64,000 bases of DNA, from positions 1 to 64,000 of the forward strand of contig NZ_PYVZ01000014.1 of assembly GCF_003056405.1 (NCBI RefSeq). Reading direction: 5' to 3'. The position numbers and the translations under genes are program-made. The notes below the pieces were generated by a model. The model saw nothing but the letters and a program-made list of their open reading frames with translations, ran no database searches and was not told the origin of the DNA. Source of the stretch: Devosia indica (GTDB taxonomy: Bacteria; Pseudomonadota; Alphaproteobacteria; Rhizobiales; Devosiaceae). This document shows, one piece after another, positions 54,510 to 62,484 of the stretch (within the stretch, counting starts at the first letter, position 1; each line of letters starts with the position of its first letter).

Positions 54510-55142
54510 ATGAAAACCATGGCCACTGACATCATCTTTGATCCTTCAACTGACATTGAAAACCTTGAGCCTCTCGGCATCTTTGGGCGTTGGCTCGAAG
54601 AAGCCAAAAATGCATCAGGATTCATGGCTACCGCAATGTCCTTGGCTACGGTTAGCCGCAATGGCACCCCGGACGTGCGAATGGTCCTGCTTCAAGCTGT
54701 GTCAGCCGGCGGTCTGGTGTTCTTCACCAATCTCAAGAGTGCCAAGGGCCAACATCTGCAGATCAACAGCAGCGCTGCCGTGTGCTTTCATTGGCCGGTC
54801 AAGGGTCAACAGGTTCGCTTGCGTGGGCCGGTTGAATGCGTGACCGATAGTTATGCCGATGATTATTTTGCGAACCGACCGCGAGGAGCACAGATCGGCG
54901 CGCACGCATCCGCGCAGTCCGCCCCGATACCTGGTCGTGCTACGCTTGAGGCGCGTCTGCGCGAACTGGACAAGCAATTCGTCAGTGGCCCGGTCCCTCG
55001 CCCCGAGCACTGGACTGGCCTGCGTTTGATACCGGATGAGATAGAGTTCTGGGAGGATGGCTCCAACCGGCTCCATGACCGACTCCTGTTCACGCGCAAA
55101 GCGGAAGACGACGGCTGGACTGCACAGCGATTGTCACCATGA
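54510..55142 (+). CDS. pdxH: Pyridoxamine/pyridoxine 5'-phosphate oxidase
   Basis: FMN-dependent oxidase of 210 residues that makes pyridoxal 5'-phosphate. Conserved segments are MSLATVSRNGTPDVRMVLLQAV, FFTNLKSAKGQHL, WPVKGQQVRLRGPVE and the C-terminal FWEDGSNRLHDRL. PLP is the cofactor of ALA synthase, so a link to haem demand is possible, though the enzyme needs O2. It may be a second copy; I cannot see the rest of the genome. There is no clear operon with its neighbours. Confidence 0.9.
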   Translation: MKTMATDIIFDPSTDIENLEPLGIFGRWLEEAKNASGFMATAMSLATVSRNGTPDVRMVLLQAVSAGGLVFFTNLKSAKGQHLQINSSAAVCFHWPVKGQQVRLRGPVECVTDSYADDYFANRPRGAQIGAHASAQSAPIPGRATLEARLRELDKQFVSGPVPRPEHWTGLRLIPDEIEFWEDGSNRLHDRLLFTRKAEDDGWTAQRLSP

Positions 55143-55166
55143 CTGCCACGGGAGGGCAGAGCAGAA

Positions 55167-55193
55167 CGCCGACGCCAAGGAGACGTCGGCGTC
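55167..55193. terminator. Hairpin between convergent pdxH and DUF2249 genes
   Basis: A 9-bp perfect stem (ACGCCGACG/CGTCGGCGT) with a 9-base loop sits in the 67-base gap between two convergent genes. No strong U-run follows on either strand, so a bidirectional terminator is likely but not certain. Confidence 0.5.
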
Positions 55194-55209
55194 GACCAAC
55201 AACGGATGG

Positions 55210-55461
55210 TTAGGCAGCCCGGCGCGTCACTCGCACCTGCCAGACTTCCGGGCCCTGTGCCTCGTAGGCCCAGTCGACCTGGTCCGGATATTCTGCGGCG
55301 AACTGGTATTGCAGAGGGCGTGGGTCATGATCGTTGATGATGATGAAGGCTTCCCCGGAACCTAGGTTCTCGAAGGCAGTGAAGATCATTGGATGTCGAA
55401 GACGTGGGGCAATCATACGCACGTCAATGACTGTATCGGTAGGCTGGCAATCGCCACACAT
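55210..55461 (-). CDS. Short DUF2249-domain protein, second copy
   Basis: Protein of 83 residues, paralogue of the one at 40257-40508 (RLRHPMIFTAFENLGSGEAFIIINDHDPRPLQYQFAAEYP). The start at 55461 adds an N-terminal MCGDCQ pair of cysteines that the first copy lacks, a possible metal or redox site. It follows the ABC-NnrS fusion gene by 131 bases on the same strand and is probably the last gene of that FNR-box operon. DUF2249 function is unknown. Confidence 0.85.
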   Translation of the reverse strand: MCGDCQPTDTVIDVRMIAPRLRHPMIFTAFENLGSGEAFIIINDHDPRPLQYQFAAEYPDQVDWAYEAQGPEVWQVRVTRRAA

Positions 55462-55592
55462 GGTCTGGGTCCTTGCTATAAGCGTGGATGGGCACCTGGC
55501 CCGAAAGGTCCATGACAGCGCTTCGGTCCCGGCAGCCGGCTCATAGCCACGGAGAGAGGCTCCGTCCTTGAGCCGGCGCAAACAATCGAACG

Positions 55593-57146
55593 TCAGCAGG
55601 TCGGCTCGTCCGTTTGCAGACGCGGCAACGATGGCCAGTAGTCATATAGCCACGCGATGAAGGCCAATGCCCAGAAGCAACTGGCGAGCAGATGGAGCGG
55701 ACCCGGCGGCAAAGACAGCAGGCCCATCTCGGGCATTGCGCGCAGCGTCGTCCCGACTATGACCATGATGAAGGCCGCCTTCGTCGGCCAATTGAGACCG
55801 AGGCCCTGCCCCGTATGAAATCGCCCGGCAATCGACAGCACCGCCAGCACGGCCAGTCCCAAACCGCCCATGAGCGCAATATGGACGCCGGGCGCCTCCC
55901 CCCAAGAGGCGCCGAGGCGCGAAGCGCCAACGGTCAGCAGGCCCAGTCCGGAAAGAGCGCTTGCCCCCGCGAGCACGGCAATTTCCGCGCGAAACGCCTC
56001 GCGCCCCACAAAGCACTCGGCGACACGATCGAGGAAGCCGGCGCCAGCTGCGATCCAGAGATAGCCGCTCACGGCCGGGGATAGCCCGAAACAGTCGCCG
56101 GCTATGGCCAGTGCGACAAGTCCGGGTGCAAGGTTCTGACGTCCGGGATGTGGTCGATAGGGTGCCGTTTCCTCGCGGGGATCTAGAACGTGATTGGTCA
56201 CAGGCACAGTGATGCGCGCCAGAGCGAGACCCAGAAGACCAAGAAAGATGTGGCCAGAAGCGAGGGAAGCATTACGGCTGAACCCGAAGTCGCCCATGAA
56301 CATTCCGGCGCGAGCGGCTACGATGGCCACTGCGAGCGCTGCTAGCCATATGATGAATGCGACGAGGCGATCGGTGCGGCGCTGAATGGAGATCTGGCAA
56401 AGGTAGAGGATCAGGGCCAGCAACCAGCTCAGATCTGCCAAAGCAGCAACGATGAGCAACTGTTCGCTGGCCAGGAAGCCAACAATTCTGGCTAGCCCCC
56501 ATGACGCCGCCAATAGCCAGAGCGCCCGACCGCGCAGGCGGGCAGTATGGTGCATGACGAGGATACGATGGGCCACCCGGATCGCCTCCATAAGGTCATG
56601 CGTGATGAAGAGTGCGGCGAACCGGTTTTGCTGCGCGGCTGCGATCACCAGATCTTGCATGCGTCGCTTGAGGGCGACATCGAGCGCTGTGAAGGGTTCG
56701 TCGAAGAAGACAAAGTCAGGTTCGATGGCTAGGGCGCGGGCAATGGCGACGCGCTGGCGCATGCCCCCGGACAACTCCACCGGAAACTTGTCCAGATCCT
56801 GATCCTCGAGCTGGACCATGCGCGCGGACTGACGGACGCGCAGGTCCCTCTCCCGACGCGACATGCCCGACAGTTCCAGCGGATATGCGATGTTCCCCGC
56901 CGCGCCCCGCCACGGCAACAGGCGCGGATCCTGAAACACCATGGCGTGGCGGCGATAGTGGTTGGCCACCCTGCCCTCCCTGGCGCTGATCAGGCCCGCA
57001 GCTATGTGCGCGAGTGTCGATTTCCCGCATCCGGATGGACCAACAAGCGCCACTACCTCGCCGCGCCGAATCGAGAGCGATACCCGGGACAGCACCGTTC
57101 GTCCGAAGAAGGCATGCCCGACGCCAGTTAACGTGAGTGCCGTCAT
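55593..57146 (-). CDS. Fusion of an ABC ATPase (NitT/TauT type) with a truncated NnrS
   Basis: Protein of 517 residues. Residues 1-200 form an ABC ATPase (Walker A GPSGCGKST 36-44, Q-loop FQDPRL, signature LSGGMRQR 125-132, Walker B FVFFDE, H-loop ITHD), ending abruptly after ILVMHH. Residues about 203-517 are an NnrS membrane domain (GRALWLLAASWGLARI through GGLGLAVLAVLSIAGRFHTG) that lacks the NnrS N-terminus with its WHAHEM haem motif (compare the full nnrS at 36825). The join near 56546 is in frame. The ATPase lost its last 40 or so residues. The start at 57146 overlaps the permease stop. This looks like a deletion that merged two adjacent genes. Confidence 0.85.
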   Translation of the reverse strand: MTALTLTGVGHAFFGRTVLSRVSLSIRRGEVVALVGPSGCGKSTLAHIAAGLISAREGRVANHYRRHAMVFQDPRLLPWRGAAGNIAYPLELSGMSRRERDLRVRQSARMVQLEDQDLDKFPVELSGGMRQRVAIARALAIEPDFVFFDEPFTALDVALKRRMQDLVIAAAQQNRFAALFITHDLMEAIRVAHRILVMHHTARLRGRALWLLAASWGLARIVGFLASEQLLIVAALADLSWLLALILYLCQISIQRRTDRLVAFIIWLAALAVAIVAARAGMFMGDFGFSRNASLASGHIFLGLLGLALARITVPVTNHVLDPREETAPYRPHPGRQNLAPGLVALAIAGDCFGLSPAVSGYLWIAAGAGFLDRVAECFVGREAFRAEIAVLAGASALSGLGLLTVGASRLGASWGEAPGVHIALMGGLGLAVLAVLSIAGRFHTGQGLGLNWPTKAAFIMVIVGTTLRAMPEMGLLSLPPGPLHLLASCFWALAFIAWLYDYWPSLPRLQTDEPTC

Positions 57147-57967
57147 CGCTTCACTCCCCAGGGCTGTGCAGCCTCGCGCCAGCGCTCCAATTCGGCGCGA
57201 ACGGGTCTGATGAGACCATACTCGACGACCACCAGGGCCACCACCGACAGCATCACCCATGCCAGGGCACCGGTTATGTCGAGCATTGCACGCATGCGAG
57301 CAAGCGCGCCGCCGACGCCGCCGGCATTGGCCAGCAGCTCAGCCATGACCGCCACCTTGAAGCTCGTGCCCAGAGCCAGGGCCAGGGCCGGCAGCAGGTG
57401 GGCGCACACTTGCCGCAGACCGACGCTCAGGAAGCGCCGGATCGGACCTGCGCCGAAGACCTCGGCCATGGCATCGAGGCCCCTGTCGCGTGTCATGACT
57501 CCCTCGGCCCCAGCCACGAACACCATCGGTGTGGCCGATACCAGGATCGTTGCGGCGACAGTGGCGTCGGAAGCGCCGAACCAAATCATCGTCAGGACGA
57601 TCCAGGCGATGGGCGGCACACCAAGGACCACCGTCAGCAGAGGTCGCGACAGCCGCATCATGGCCGGCGCATAGCCGACCATGACACCCAGCAGTGCTCC
57701 CAGAGTCCCGGCAAGGAAAAAGCCCGACAGCGCGCGTCGCATGGTGATGAGCAACAGGGTCCAATTCTCGGGTGCAGCCAACAATCCAATGGCGGCGGTC
57801 GCCGTGGCCATCGGGCTAGGCAGGATGAAGTCGCCATAGGCCTCATGCCCTGCCTGCCACACCGCGGCAAGCAGGGCGACAGCGGCAAGTCCCGACCAGC
57901 CTGACCAGGCGAACCGGCCCAAGCGGCCAAGACGATCACCCGCGAAGCCCAACAAGCCGCGCCTCAC
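57143..57967 (-). CDS. ABC transporter permease, NitT/TauT (SsuC-like) type
   Basis: Inner-membrane permease of 274 residues with about six helices. The coupling motif EVFGAGPIRRFLSVGLRQVCAHLLPALALALGTSFKVAVMAELLA matches the nitrate/sulfonate/taurine uptake family. It lies 3 bases after the substrate-binding gene and overlaps the ATPase-NnrS fusion by 4 bases. Substrate cannot be named: the family covers nitrate, sulfonates, thiamine precursors and others; the low-oxygen setting makes an NO/nitrite or metal link possible. Confidence 0.92.
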   Translation of the reverse strand: MRRGLLGFAGDRLGRLGRFAWSGWSGLAAVALLAAVWQAGHEAYGDFILPSPMATATAAIGLLAAPENWTLLLITMRRALSGFFLAGTLGALLGVMVGYAPAMMRLSRPLLTVVLGVPPIAWIVLTMIWFGASDATVAATILVSATPMVFVAGAEGVMTRDRGLDAMAEVFGAGPIRRFLSVGLRQVCAHLLPALALALGTSFKVAVMAELLANAGGVGGALARMRAMLDITGALAWVMLSVVALVVVEYGLIRPVRAELERWREAAQPWGVKR

Positions 57968-57970
57968 TTG

Positions 57971-58963
57971 CTAGAGCGCATAGAAACCATCGTCGGGCAG
58001 GCTGCCGCCGATGACTGCCGGGTCGCTTTCCGCCATCAGCGAGAACATGGCCTCCAGCGCTGGCCGCGCTTCTGATGCCGGCGTTGCCGTCAAATTGCAG
58101 TGCGGGATGGATTGCGCCAGCACGGGAGCGGGTTGCTCCAATGGGACGGAGGCTTGCTCGGCTGCCTCGACGGGAGCGCCGAGCACCTGGGCCGTGGCTT
58201 GTGCCAGGAGGGCCTGAAGCGGCGCAATAAGGTCGCCATGGTCCTCGCTGAAGCGCTTGGTCAAGGCCAGACCGGCCTGCGGAACGACCGGTCCCAGGCC
58301 CGTGACCCGCCCCCATTCCTCCTGAAGGTTAATCGCGCGCACAAGGCTGCTGCGGGCTTCACGGCTACGGATGCCAATCACAGTCGCGACCGGCTCGGAC
58401 AGGACAGCCGCATCGATGCGACCGGTCAAGAGCAGTTGGGCCGCTTCCATGGGGGAGCCTGCCGGCGTCAGCTCGACGCTGTCGGCGATGCCGTGCCTGG
58501 CCAGCAAGGCACGCACGATGAAATCCGGGGTGTCGTTGGGGAATGGCACGGCCAGGCGCTTGCCGGCGAGATCGGCAAAGCCGTTGAGCATCTGTTCGGG
58601 CGCGACGACATAGAGCAGGCCGTTGGTCATCACATTGACCAGCCTTACGCCCATGCCGCGATTGTAGAGCGTCGCCGCCGCCTGGGCGGGCACCACGGAA
58701 AGGTCGATGGTTCCAGAGGTCAGCCCGGCACGCAGCTCATCCGGATTTCGCCAAACGGTCAGGCTGACATCTTGCGCGATCTCGCCCAGCGATCCTGTCG
58801 CCACCGCATGGGCAAGGGTAATGGTCGGCCCAGCCGGCGGGCCGTAGAGCGCCAGCCGCGCGGCAGGTGCTGCCCGCAAAAGAGCAGGTGTGGCAAGAGT
58901 AATGGCAGTGCCCGCAAGGCCAACCAGGGCTGTGCGACGCGTGATCTTTAAGGAAGTGCTCAA
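57971..58963 (-). CDS. ABC transporter substrate-binding protein, NitT/TauT (NMT1/SsuA-like) type
   Basis: Periplasmic binding protein of 330 residues with a Tat-like signal (KITRRTALVGLAGTAITLA). The fold pattern fits family members (LRAGLTSGTIDLSVVPAQAAATLYNRG, LAGKRLAVPFPNDTPDFIVRALLARHGI, LLTGRIDAAVLSEPVATVI). It leads the operon, with an FNR-type box about 115 bases upstream. The ligand is unknown. A Tat signal could mean it folds with a cofactor or ligand before export. Confidence 0.9.
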   Translation of the reverse strand: MSTSLKITRRTALVGLAGTAITLATPALLRAAPAARLALYGPPAGPTITLAHAVATGSLGEIAQDVSLTVWRNPDELRAGLTSGTIDLSVVPAQAAATLYNRGMGVRLVNVMTNGLLYVVAPEQMLNGFADLAGKRLAVPFPNDTPDFIVRALLARHGIADSVELTPAGSPMEAAQLLLTGRIDAAVLSEPVATVIGIRSREARSSLVRAINLQEEWGRVTGLGPVVPQAGLALTKRFSEDHGDLIAPLQALLAQATAQVLGAPVEAAEQASVPLEQPAPVLAQSIPHCNLTATPASEARPALEAMFSLMAESDPAVIGGSLPDDGFYAL

Positions 58964-59077
58964 GGCTATGTCCTGCGTTCGTCGAGTTGCTACTCGGGTT
59001 GCTCACCGGGGCCAGGATGAGAGCGGGCGACACGCCCGCTTAAATCGAGTTTTCTAGTCATGTTTTCTTTTGGATGT

Positions 59078-59091
59078 TTGCGGCAGATCAA
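59078..59091 (-). promoter_or_regulatory. FixK/FNR box for the ABC operon
   Basis: TTGCGGCAGATCAA, fitting TTG(A/C)-N6-(T/G)CAA. It is 115 bases ahead of the binding-protein gene and 39 bases from a second box serving the divergent gene. Confidence 0.65.
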
Positions 59092-59129
59092 ACAGCAATG
59101 CGATTGGCCACTGCCTGCAGAACGCTGGT

Positions 59130-59143
59130 TTGCTCTGGATCAA
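59130..59143 (+). promoter_or_regulatory. FixK/FNR box upstream of the DUF6455-like gene
   Basis: TTGCTCTGGATCAA, 54 bases ahead of the ATG at 59197, a typical class II activation distance once a short leader is allowed. Confidence 0.75.
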
Positions 59144-59196
59144 GGACGTTGACCGGCGCTGTGCTATTGTGCACTGAACCACTGGAGGACTGACCG

Positions 59197-59451
59197 ATGT
59201 CATTTATTGGAAGCATGTTCGCCCGCACCGACCGCATGTTCGACATGGCCGTCGCCATGAACCGCGATCTCTCCGCGCACGTACCTGGCAGTATCTATGC
59301 CGCGCAGGAATTGCGTGGCGCCGTCAATAGGTGCATGTTCTGCACCAACGCCAATGAATGTGCCAATCTCGTGAAAACCGAAGTCCACCTGACGTCCGCC
59401 CCCGAGTATTGTCGCAATCGGGAATTCCTGCAGCGCTTGCCGACCCTCTAG
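59197..59451 (+). CDS. Small cysteine-rich DUF6455-like protein
   Basis: Cytoplasmic protein of 84 residues. The C-terminal half carries four cysteines (CMFCTNANEC at about 48-57 and YCRN at about 73), a likely metal or iron-sulfur site, preceded by GAVNRCMFC, as in DUF6455 proteins. The ATG follows TGGAGGA. An FNR/FixK box lies 54 bases upstream, so the protein is probably made at low O2. Function is unknown. Confidence 0.75.
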   Translation: MSFIGSMFARTDRMFDMAVAMNRDLSAHVPGSIYAAQELRGAVNRCMFCTNANECANLVKTEVHLTSAPEYCRNREFLQRLPTL

Positions 59452-59557
59452 ACGACAACTGGTCTCGCATCGCCGGTGTAGTCGGTCGTTTGCTCCACAA
59501 CAAAGACCGCTCCGATCCTGGCCCTATGCTCGACCTGACCATTGGTGGGAGCAAGAG

Positions 59558-59989
59558 ATGAAGCTGGAACCGATTTCACCGCATTGCGAGGCTCTGCTGC
59601 GCAGCGACGGCAATGCAATCGCTGTCGAGGAGCTGATAGCGGTTCTGCTGGCGAACCTGAAACAGCATCCGCACTACGGCAACGTGCTTCATCACGTAGC
59701 CGGTGGCGACTGGGAAGCCGTATCCAACTCCATGCGGGAAATCCTCCTGGAGCGCGCTCCGGTCTCTAATTCCTCCGCGCTGACTCGCAACCTCTACCGC
59801 GCGCTCAGTGGCAGAGGGCCAAGCAATCTGCGGTCGTTCCAAAAGTGGTTTCTGGACCTCGTTGAGCTTGAGAGCTCGTCCTTGTTCGCTCGGCTGCTGG
59901 CGCGGCGGATCGATGCGGCAAACGCGGACCTCGTCTTGCAAAGGCCGAGATTCAGAGCGTCAGCCCTGCGGATTCTAAACAGCCGGTAG
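59558..59989 (+). CDS. Hypothetical protein
   Basis: Protein of 143 residues with GGGAGCAAGAG ahead of its ATG. It is mostly helical (HCEALLRSDGNAIAVEELIAVLLANLKQHPHYGNVLHHVAGGDWE). It follows the Cys-rich gene by 106 bases on the same strand and is convergent with ccmF. I see no signal peptide, membrane helix or known motif. Confidence 0.6.
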   Translation: MKLEPISPHCEALLRSDGNAIAVEELIAVLLANLKQHPHYGNVLHHVAGGDWEAVSNSMREILLERAPVSNSSALTRNLYRALSGRGPSNLRSFQKWFLDLVELESSSLFARLLARRIDAANADLVLQRPRFRASALRILNSR

Positions 59990-60016
59990 GCTCAGCAGCC
60001 ACCCCCCATAGAGCCG

Positions 60017-62014
60017 TCACGCAATGCCGGACGGGGAGCTCGGGCCTCGAGCAACGCTTGACCTATGACGAGTTGCAGCGGGCACGCCAACGCGTCGGCG
60101 ACGGTCCAGCAGCGAATAGCTCCCAGCACCGGCCATGATCAGGGCCCCGATCCAGATGAGAAGGATGTTCGGCTTGTACCAGGCCCGAACGACATGCGTG
60201 TCGGACTGAGGTTCGCCGAGCTGAAGATAGAACTGCGACAAGCCATCCGTCCTGAGTGCCGCCTCGGTAGTGGGCATTCCGCTGGCAAAATAGGTTCGTC
60301 GCTCGGGCACCAGCACCGACTGCGCACCGGACGGTGCTGTGATGGTGAAGCGGCCACTATCCACGAGGTAGTTCATCCCTCGTCCTTGATCGAAACTGTC
60401 GAACTCGATGCGGTAGCCGGAGAGCGTCGCTTCTTGCCCGGGGTTGAGCGTAGTGACCAGTTCCGTCTCCCACGCCGTCACCGAAACGATCCCCAATACT
60501 GTAAGCCCCACACCGCAATGGGCCGCAGCGGTCGACCAGATGGAGGGTGGCAGACCCTTGAGCCTGCGAAGGCTCTCGCCAACGGCGATGCGACCCAGTT
60601 TGCTACGTTCGATCAGCTCCGCGAACGAACCCAGCATCACCCAGAATCCGAGCAGAAGCCCGACTGGCACCAGCGAAACGGACACACCACGCAGTGCCAT
60701 CACGACTACGACGAGGCCCACCGTCAGGACCGCCACGCCCAGAAGCCGCTGGCCGGCTGCGACCAGATCCGCACGTTTCCATGCCAGCAGCGGGCCGAAG
60801 GGCAGAACGATCAACAGCGGAGCCATCAGCGTCCCGAAAGTCAGGTTGAAAAAGGGAGCGCCGACCGAGATGGTGGTCCCGGTGATTGCGTCGAGCACCA
60901 GGGGATACAGAGTTCCGATCAGGACGGCACCTACGGCGGTCGCGAGGAAGAGGTTGTTGAGAATCAGGGCCCCTTCGCGGCTGATGGGTGCGAACAGTCC
61001 ACCTTGGCGCAACGCTGGCGCGCGGATCGCGAACAGCAGGAACGCGCTGCCTATCAACATCGCCAACATTGTCAGGATCACAAGTCCGCGCGTCGGATCG
61101 CTGGCGAATGTATGGACCGAGGTCAGGATGCCAGAGCGCACGAGAAACGTGCCCAGAAGCGAGAGGGAGAAGGTTATGATGGCGAGAAAGATGGTCCAGA
61201 TCTTGAGAGCGTTCCGCTTCTCCATCACCAGCGCCGAATGGAGCAAAGCGGTACCCGCCAGCCACGGCATGAAGCTGGCATTCTCCACTGGGTCCCAGAA
61301 CCACCAGCCTCCCCAGCCGAGTTCGTAGTAGGCCCAATACGATCCCATGGCGATGCCAAGGGTGAGAAAGGTCCAGCTCAGCATGGTCCAGGGTCGAACC
61401 CAGCGCGCCCAGGCCTGATCGATGCGCCCCGATACCAGGGCGGCGATGGCAAAGGAAAAGCAGATCGAGAATCCAACATAGCCCGCGTACAGCAGTGGTG
61501 GATGCACCGCGAGCCCAAAGTCCTGCAATATTGGGTTCAGATCATTGCCTTCGATCGGAGGCAATTCCAAGCGCTCGAATGGGTTGGAAGTGAACAGCAG
61601 GAATCCGGCAAACGCTGCCGTGAGAAGGCTCTGCGTTCCCAGCACCAAATTGCATAGATCGGACGGAAGCCGCCTGCCCAGTGCCGCGACCAGCGCACCG
61701 AACAGCACCAGGATCAGGACCCAAAGCAGCATTGATCCCTCATGATTGCCCCAGACACCAGAGATCTTGAAAATGAGGGGCTTGAGGGAATGGGAATGAC
61801 TCGCGGCCAAGCGCAATGAAAAATCCGACACCACGAACGCTTGCACTATGGTGACGAAAGACACAGCGACCAAGATGAATTGCAGAAGGGCGGCGCGCCG
61901 CATGACCGCAGCGAGGCGGGCGCCACCGCGCCATAAAAATAGTCCACCCATCGCGGCCACGGTGGCGACAGACGCTGCCAGGAACAATGCGAAATGTCCG
62001 ATCTCGATGCTCAC
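60017..62014 (-). CDS. ccmF: Cytochrome c maturation haem lyase subunit CcmF
   Basis: Polytopic membrane protein of 665 residues that attaches haem from CcmE to apocytochrome c. The tryptophan-rich WWD motif GWGGWWFWDPVENASFMPWL and conserved histidines (NHEGSMLLW, VHPPLLYAGY, HSALVMEKR, SVHTFA) are present. The GTG at 62014 overlaps the ccmE stop; a longer frame inside ccmE is rejected. Length fits CcmF (about 650). No ccmH or ccmG follows: the next gene is convergent. The cytochromes of this window (CcoO, CcoP) and the nap system need this pathway. Confidence 0.95.
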   Translation of the reverse strand: MSIEIGHFALFLAASVATVAAMGGLFLWRGGARLAAVMRRAALLQFILVAVSFVTIVQAFVVSDFSLRLAASHSHSLKPLIFKISGVWGNHEGSMLLWVLILVLFGALVAALGRRLPSDLCNLVLGTQSLLTAAFAGFLLFTSNPFERLELPPIEGNDLNPILQDFGLAVHPPLLYAGYVGFSICFSFAIAALVSGRIDQAWARWVRPWTMLSWTFLTLGIAMGSYWAYYELGWGGWWFWDPVENASFMPWLAGTALLHSALVMEKRNALKIWTIFLAIITFSLSLLGTFLVRSGILTSVHTFASDPTRGLVILTMLAMLIGSAFLLFAIRAPALRQGGLFAPISREGALILNNLFLATAVGAVLIGTLYPLVLDAITGTTISVGAPFFNLTFGTLMAPLLIVLPFGPLLAWKRADLVAAGQRLLGVAVLTVGLVVVVMALRGVSVSLVPVGLLLGFWVMLGSFAELIERSKLGRIAVGESLRRLKGLPPSIWSTAAAHCGVGLTVLGIVSVTAWETELVTTLNPGQEATLSGYRIEFDSFDQGRGMNYLVDSGRFTITAPSGAQSVLVPERRTYFASGMPTTEAALRTDGLSQFYLQLGEPQSDTHVVRAWYKPNILLIWIGALIMAGAGSYSLLDRRRRVGVPAATRHRSSVARGPSSPSGIA

Positions 62015-62484
62015 GGCTCTGCACTCTCCGCGCGCCATTCTCCTTGCGCTTTCAGAGCTTCGACGACTTCCTTTGGCACATAGTTCTCATCATGCTTGGC
62101 GAGAACATCGCTCGCCTCGAAACGACCATCAGCGGCGATGGCGCCCTCGGCGACAACGCCTTGTCCTTCCCGGAAGAGATCTGGGAGGATTCCGGTGAAC
62201 CGGGTCGATATTTCTTGTGCACCATCGGTTATGACGAAAACATTCTCCTGGCCACTGCGGGACCAACTGCCCTCTTTGACCAAGTCCCCGAGTCGGATCG
62301 GTTGACTAGGCGCGACCTCACGGGTCGAGAGATCGCTCGGCGCATAGAAGAAGACGATTTGATCGCGCAACGCCGTCAGCACCAGGGCGGTGGAGATGGC
62401 CGACACAACTGCCAAGCCTGCAATGATCACAAGCCGCTTCTGCTTTCGAGTGAAGCCCTTCCGGCCACTGGCCCCGCTGGTCAT
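62011..62484 (-). CDS. ccmE: Haem chaperone CcmE
   Basis: Membrane-anchored periplasmic haem chaperone of 157 residues. One N-terminal helix (about 18-38) precedes an OB fold (IRLGDLVKEGSW, VFVITDGAQEISTRFTGILPDLFREGQGVVAEG). Haem is bound covalently by H131 in the motif KHDENYVPKEV, with Y135 as ligand. Its start overlaps ccmI and its stop overlaps ccmF by 4 bases each, so the three genes are tightly coupled. Confidence 0.96.
   Translation of the reverse strand: MTSGASGRKGFTRKQKRLVIIAGLAVVSAISTALVLTALRDQIVFFYAPSDLSTREVAPSQPIRLGDLVKEGSWSRSGQENVFVITDGAQEISTRFTGILPDLFREGQGVVAEGAIAADGRFEASDVLAKHDENYVPKEVVEALKAQGEWRAESAEP

Noticed and set aside
60065..61657. Plus-strand open frame of 530 codons in ccmF
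   Set aside because: Antisense to ccmF with intact WWD motif; the frame is Gln/Arg/Gly-rich and featureless.
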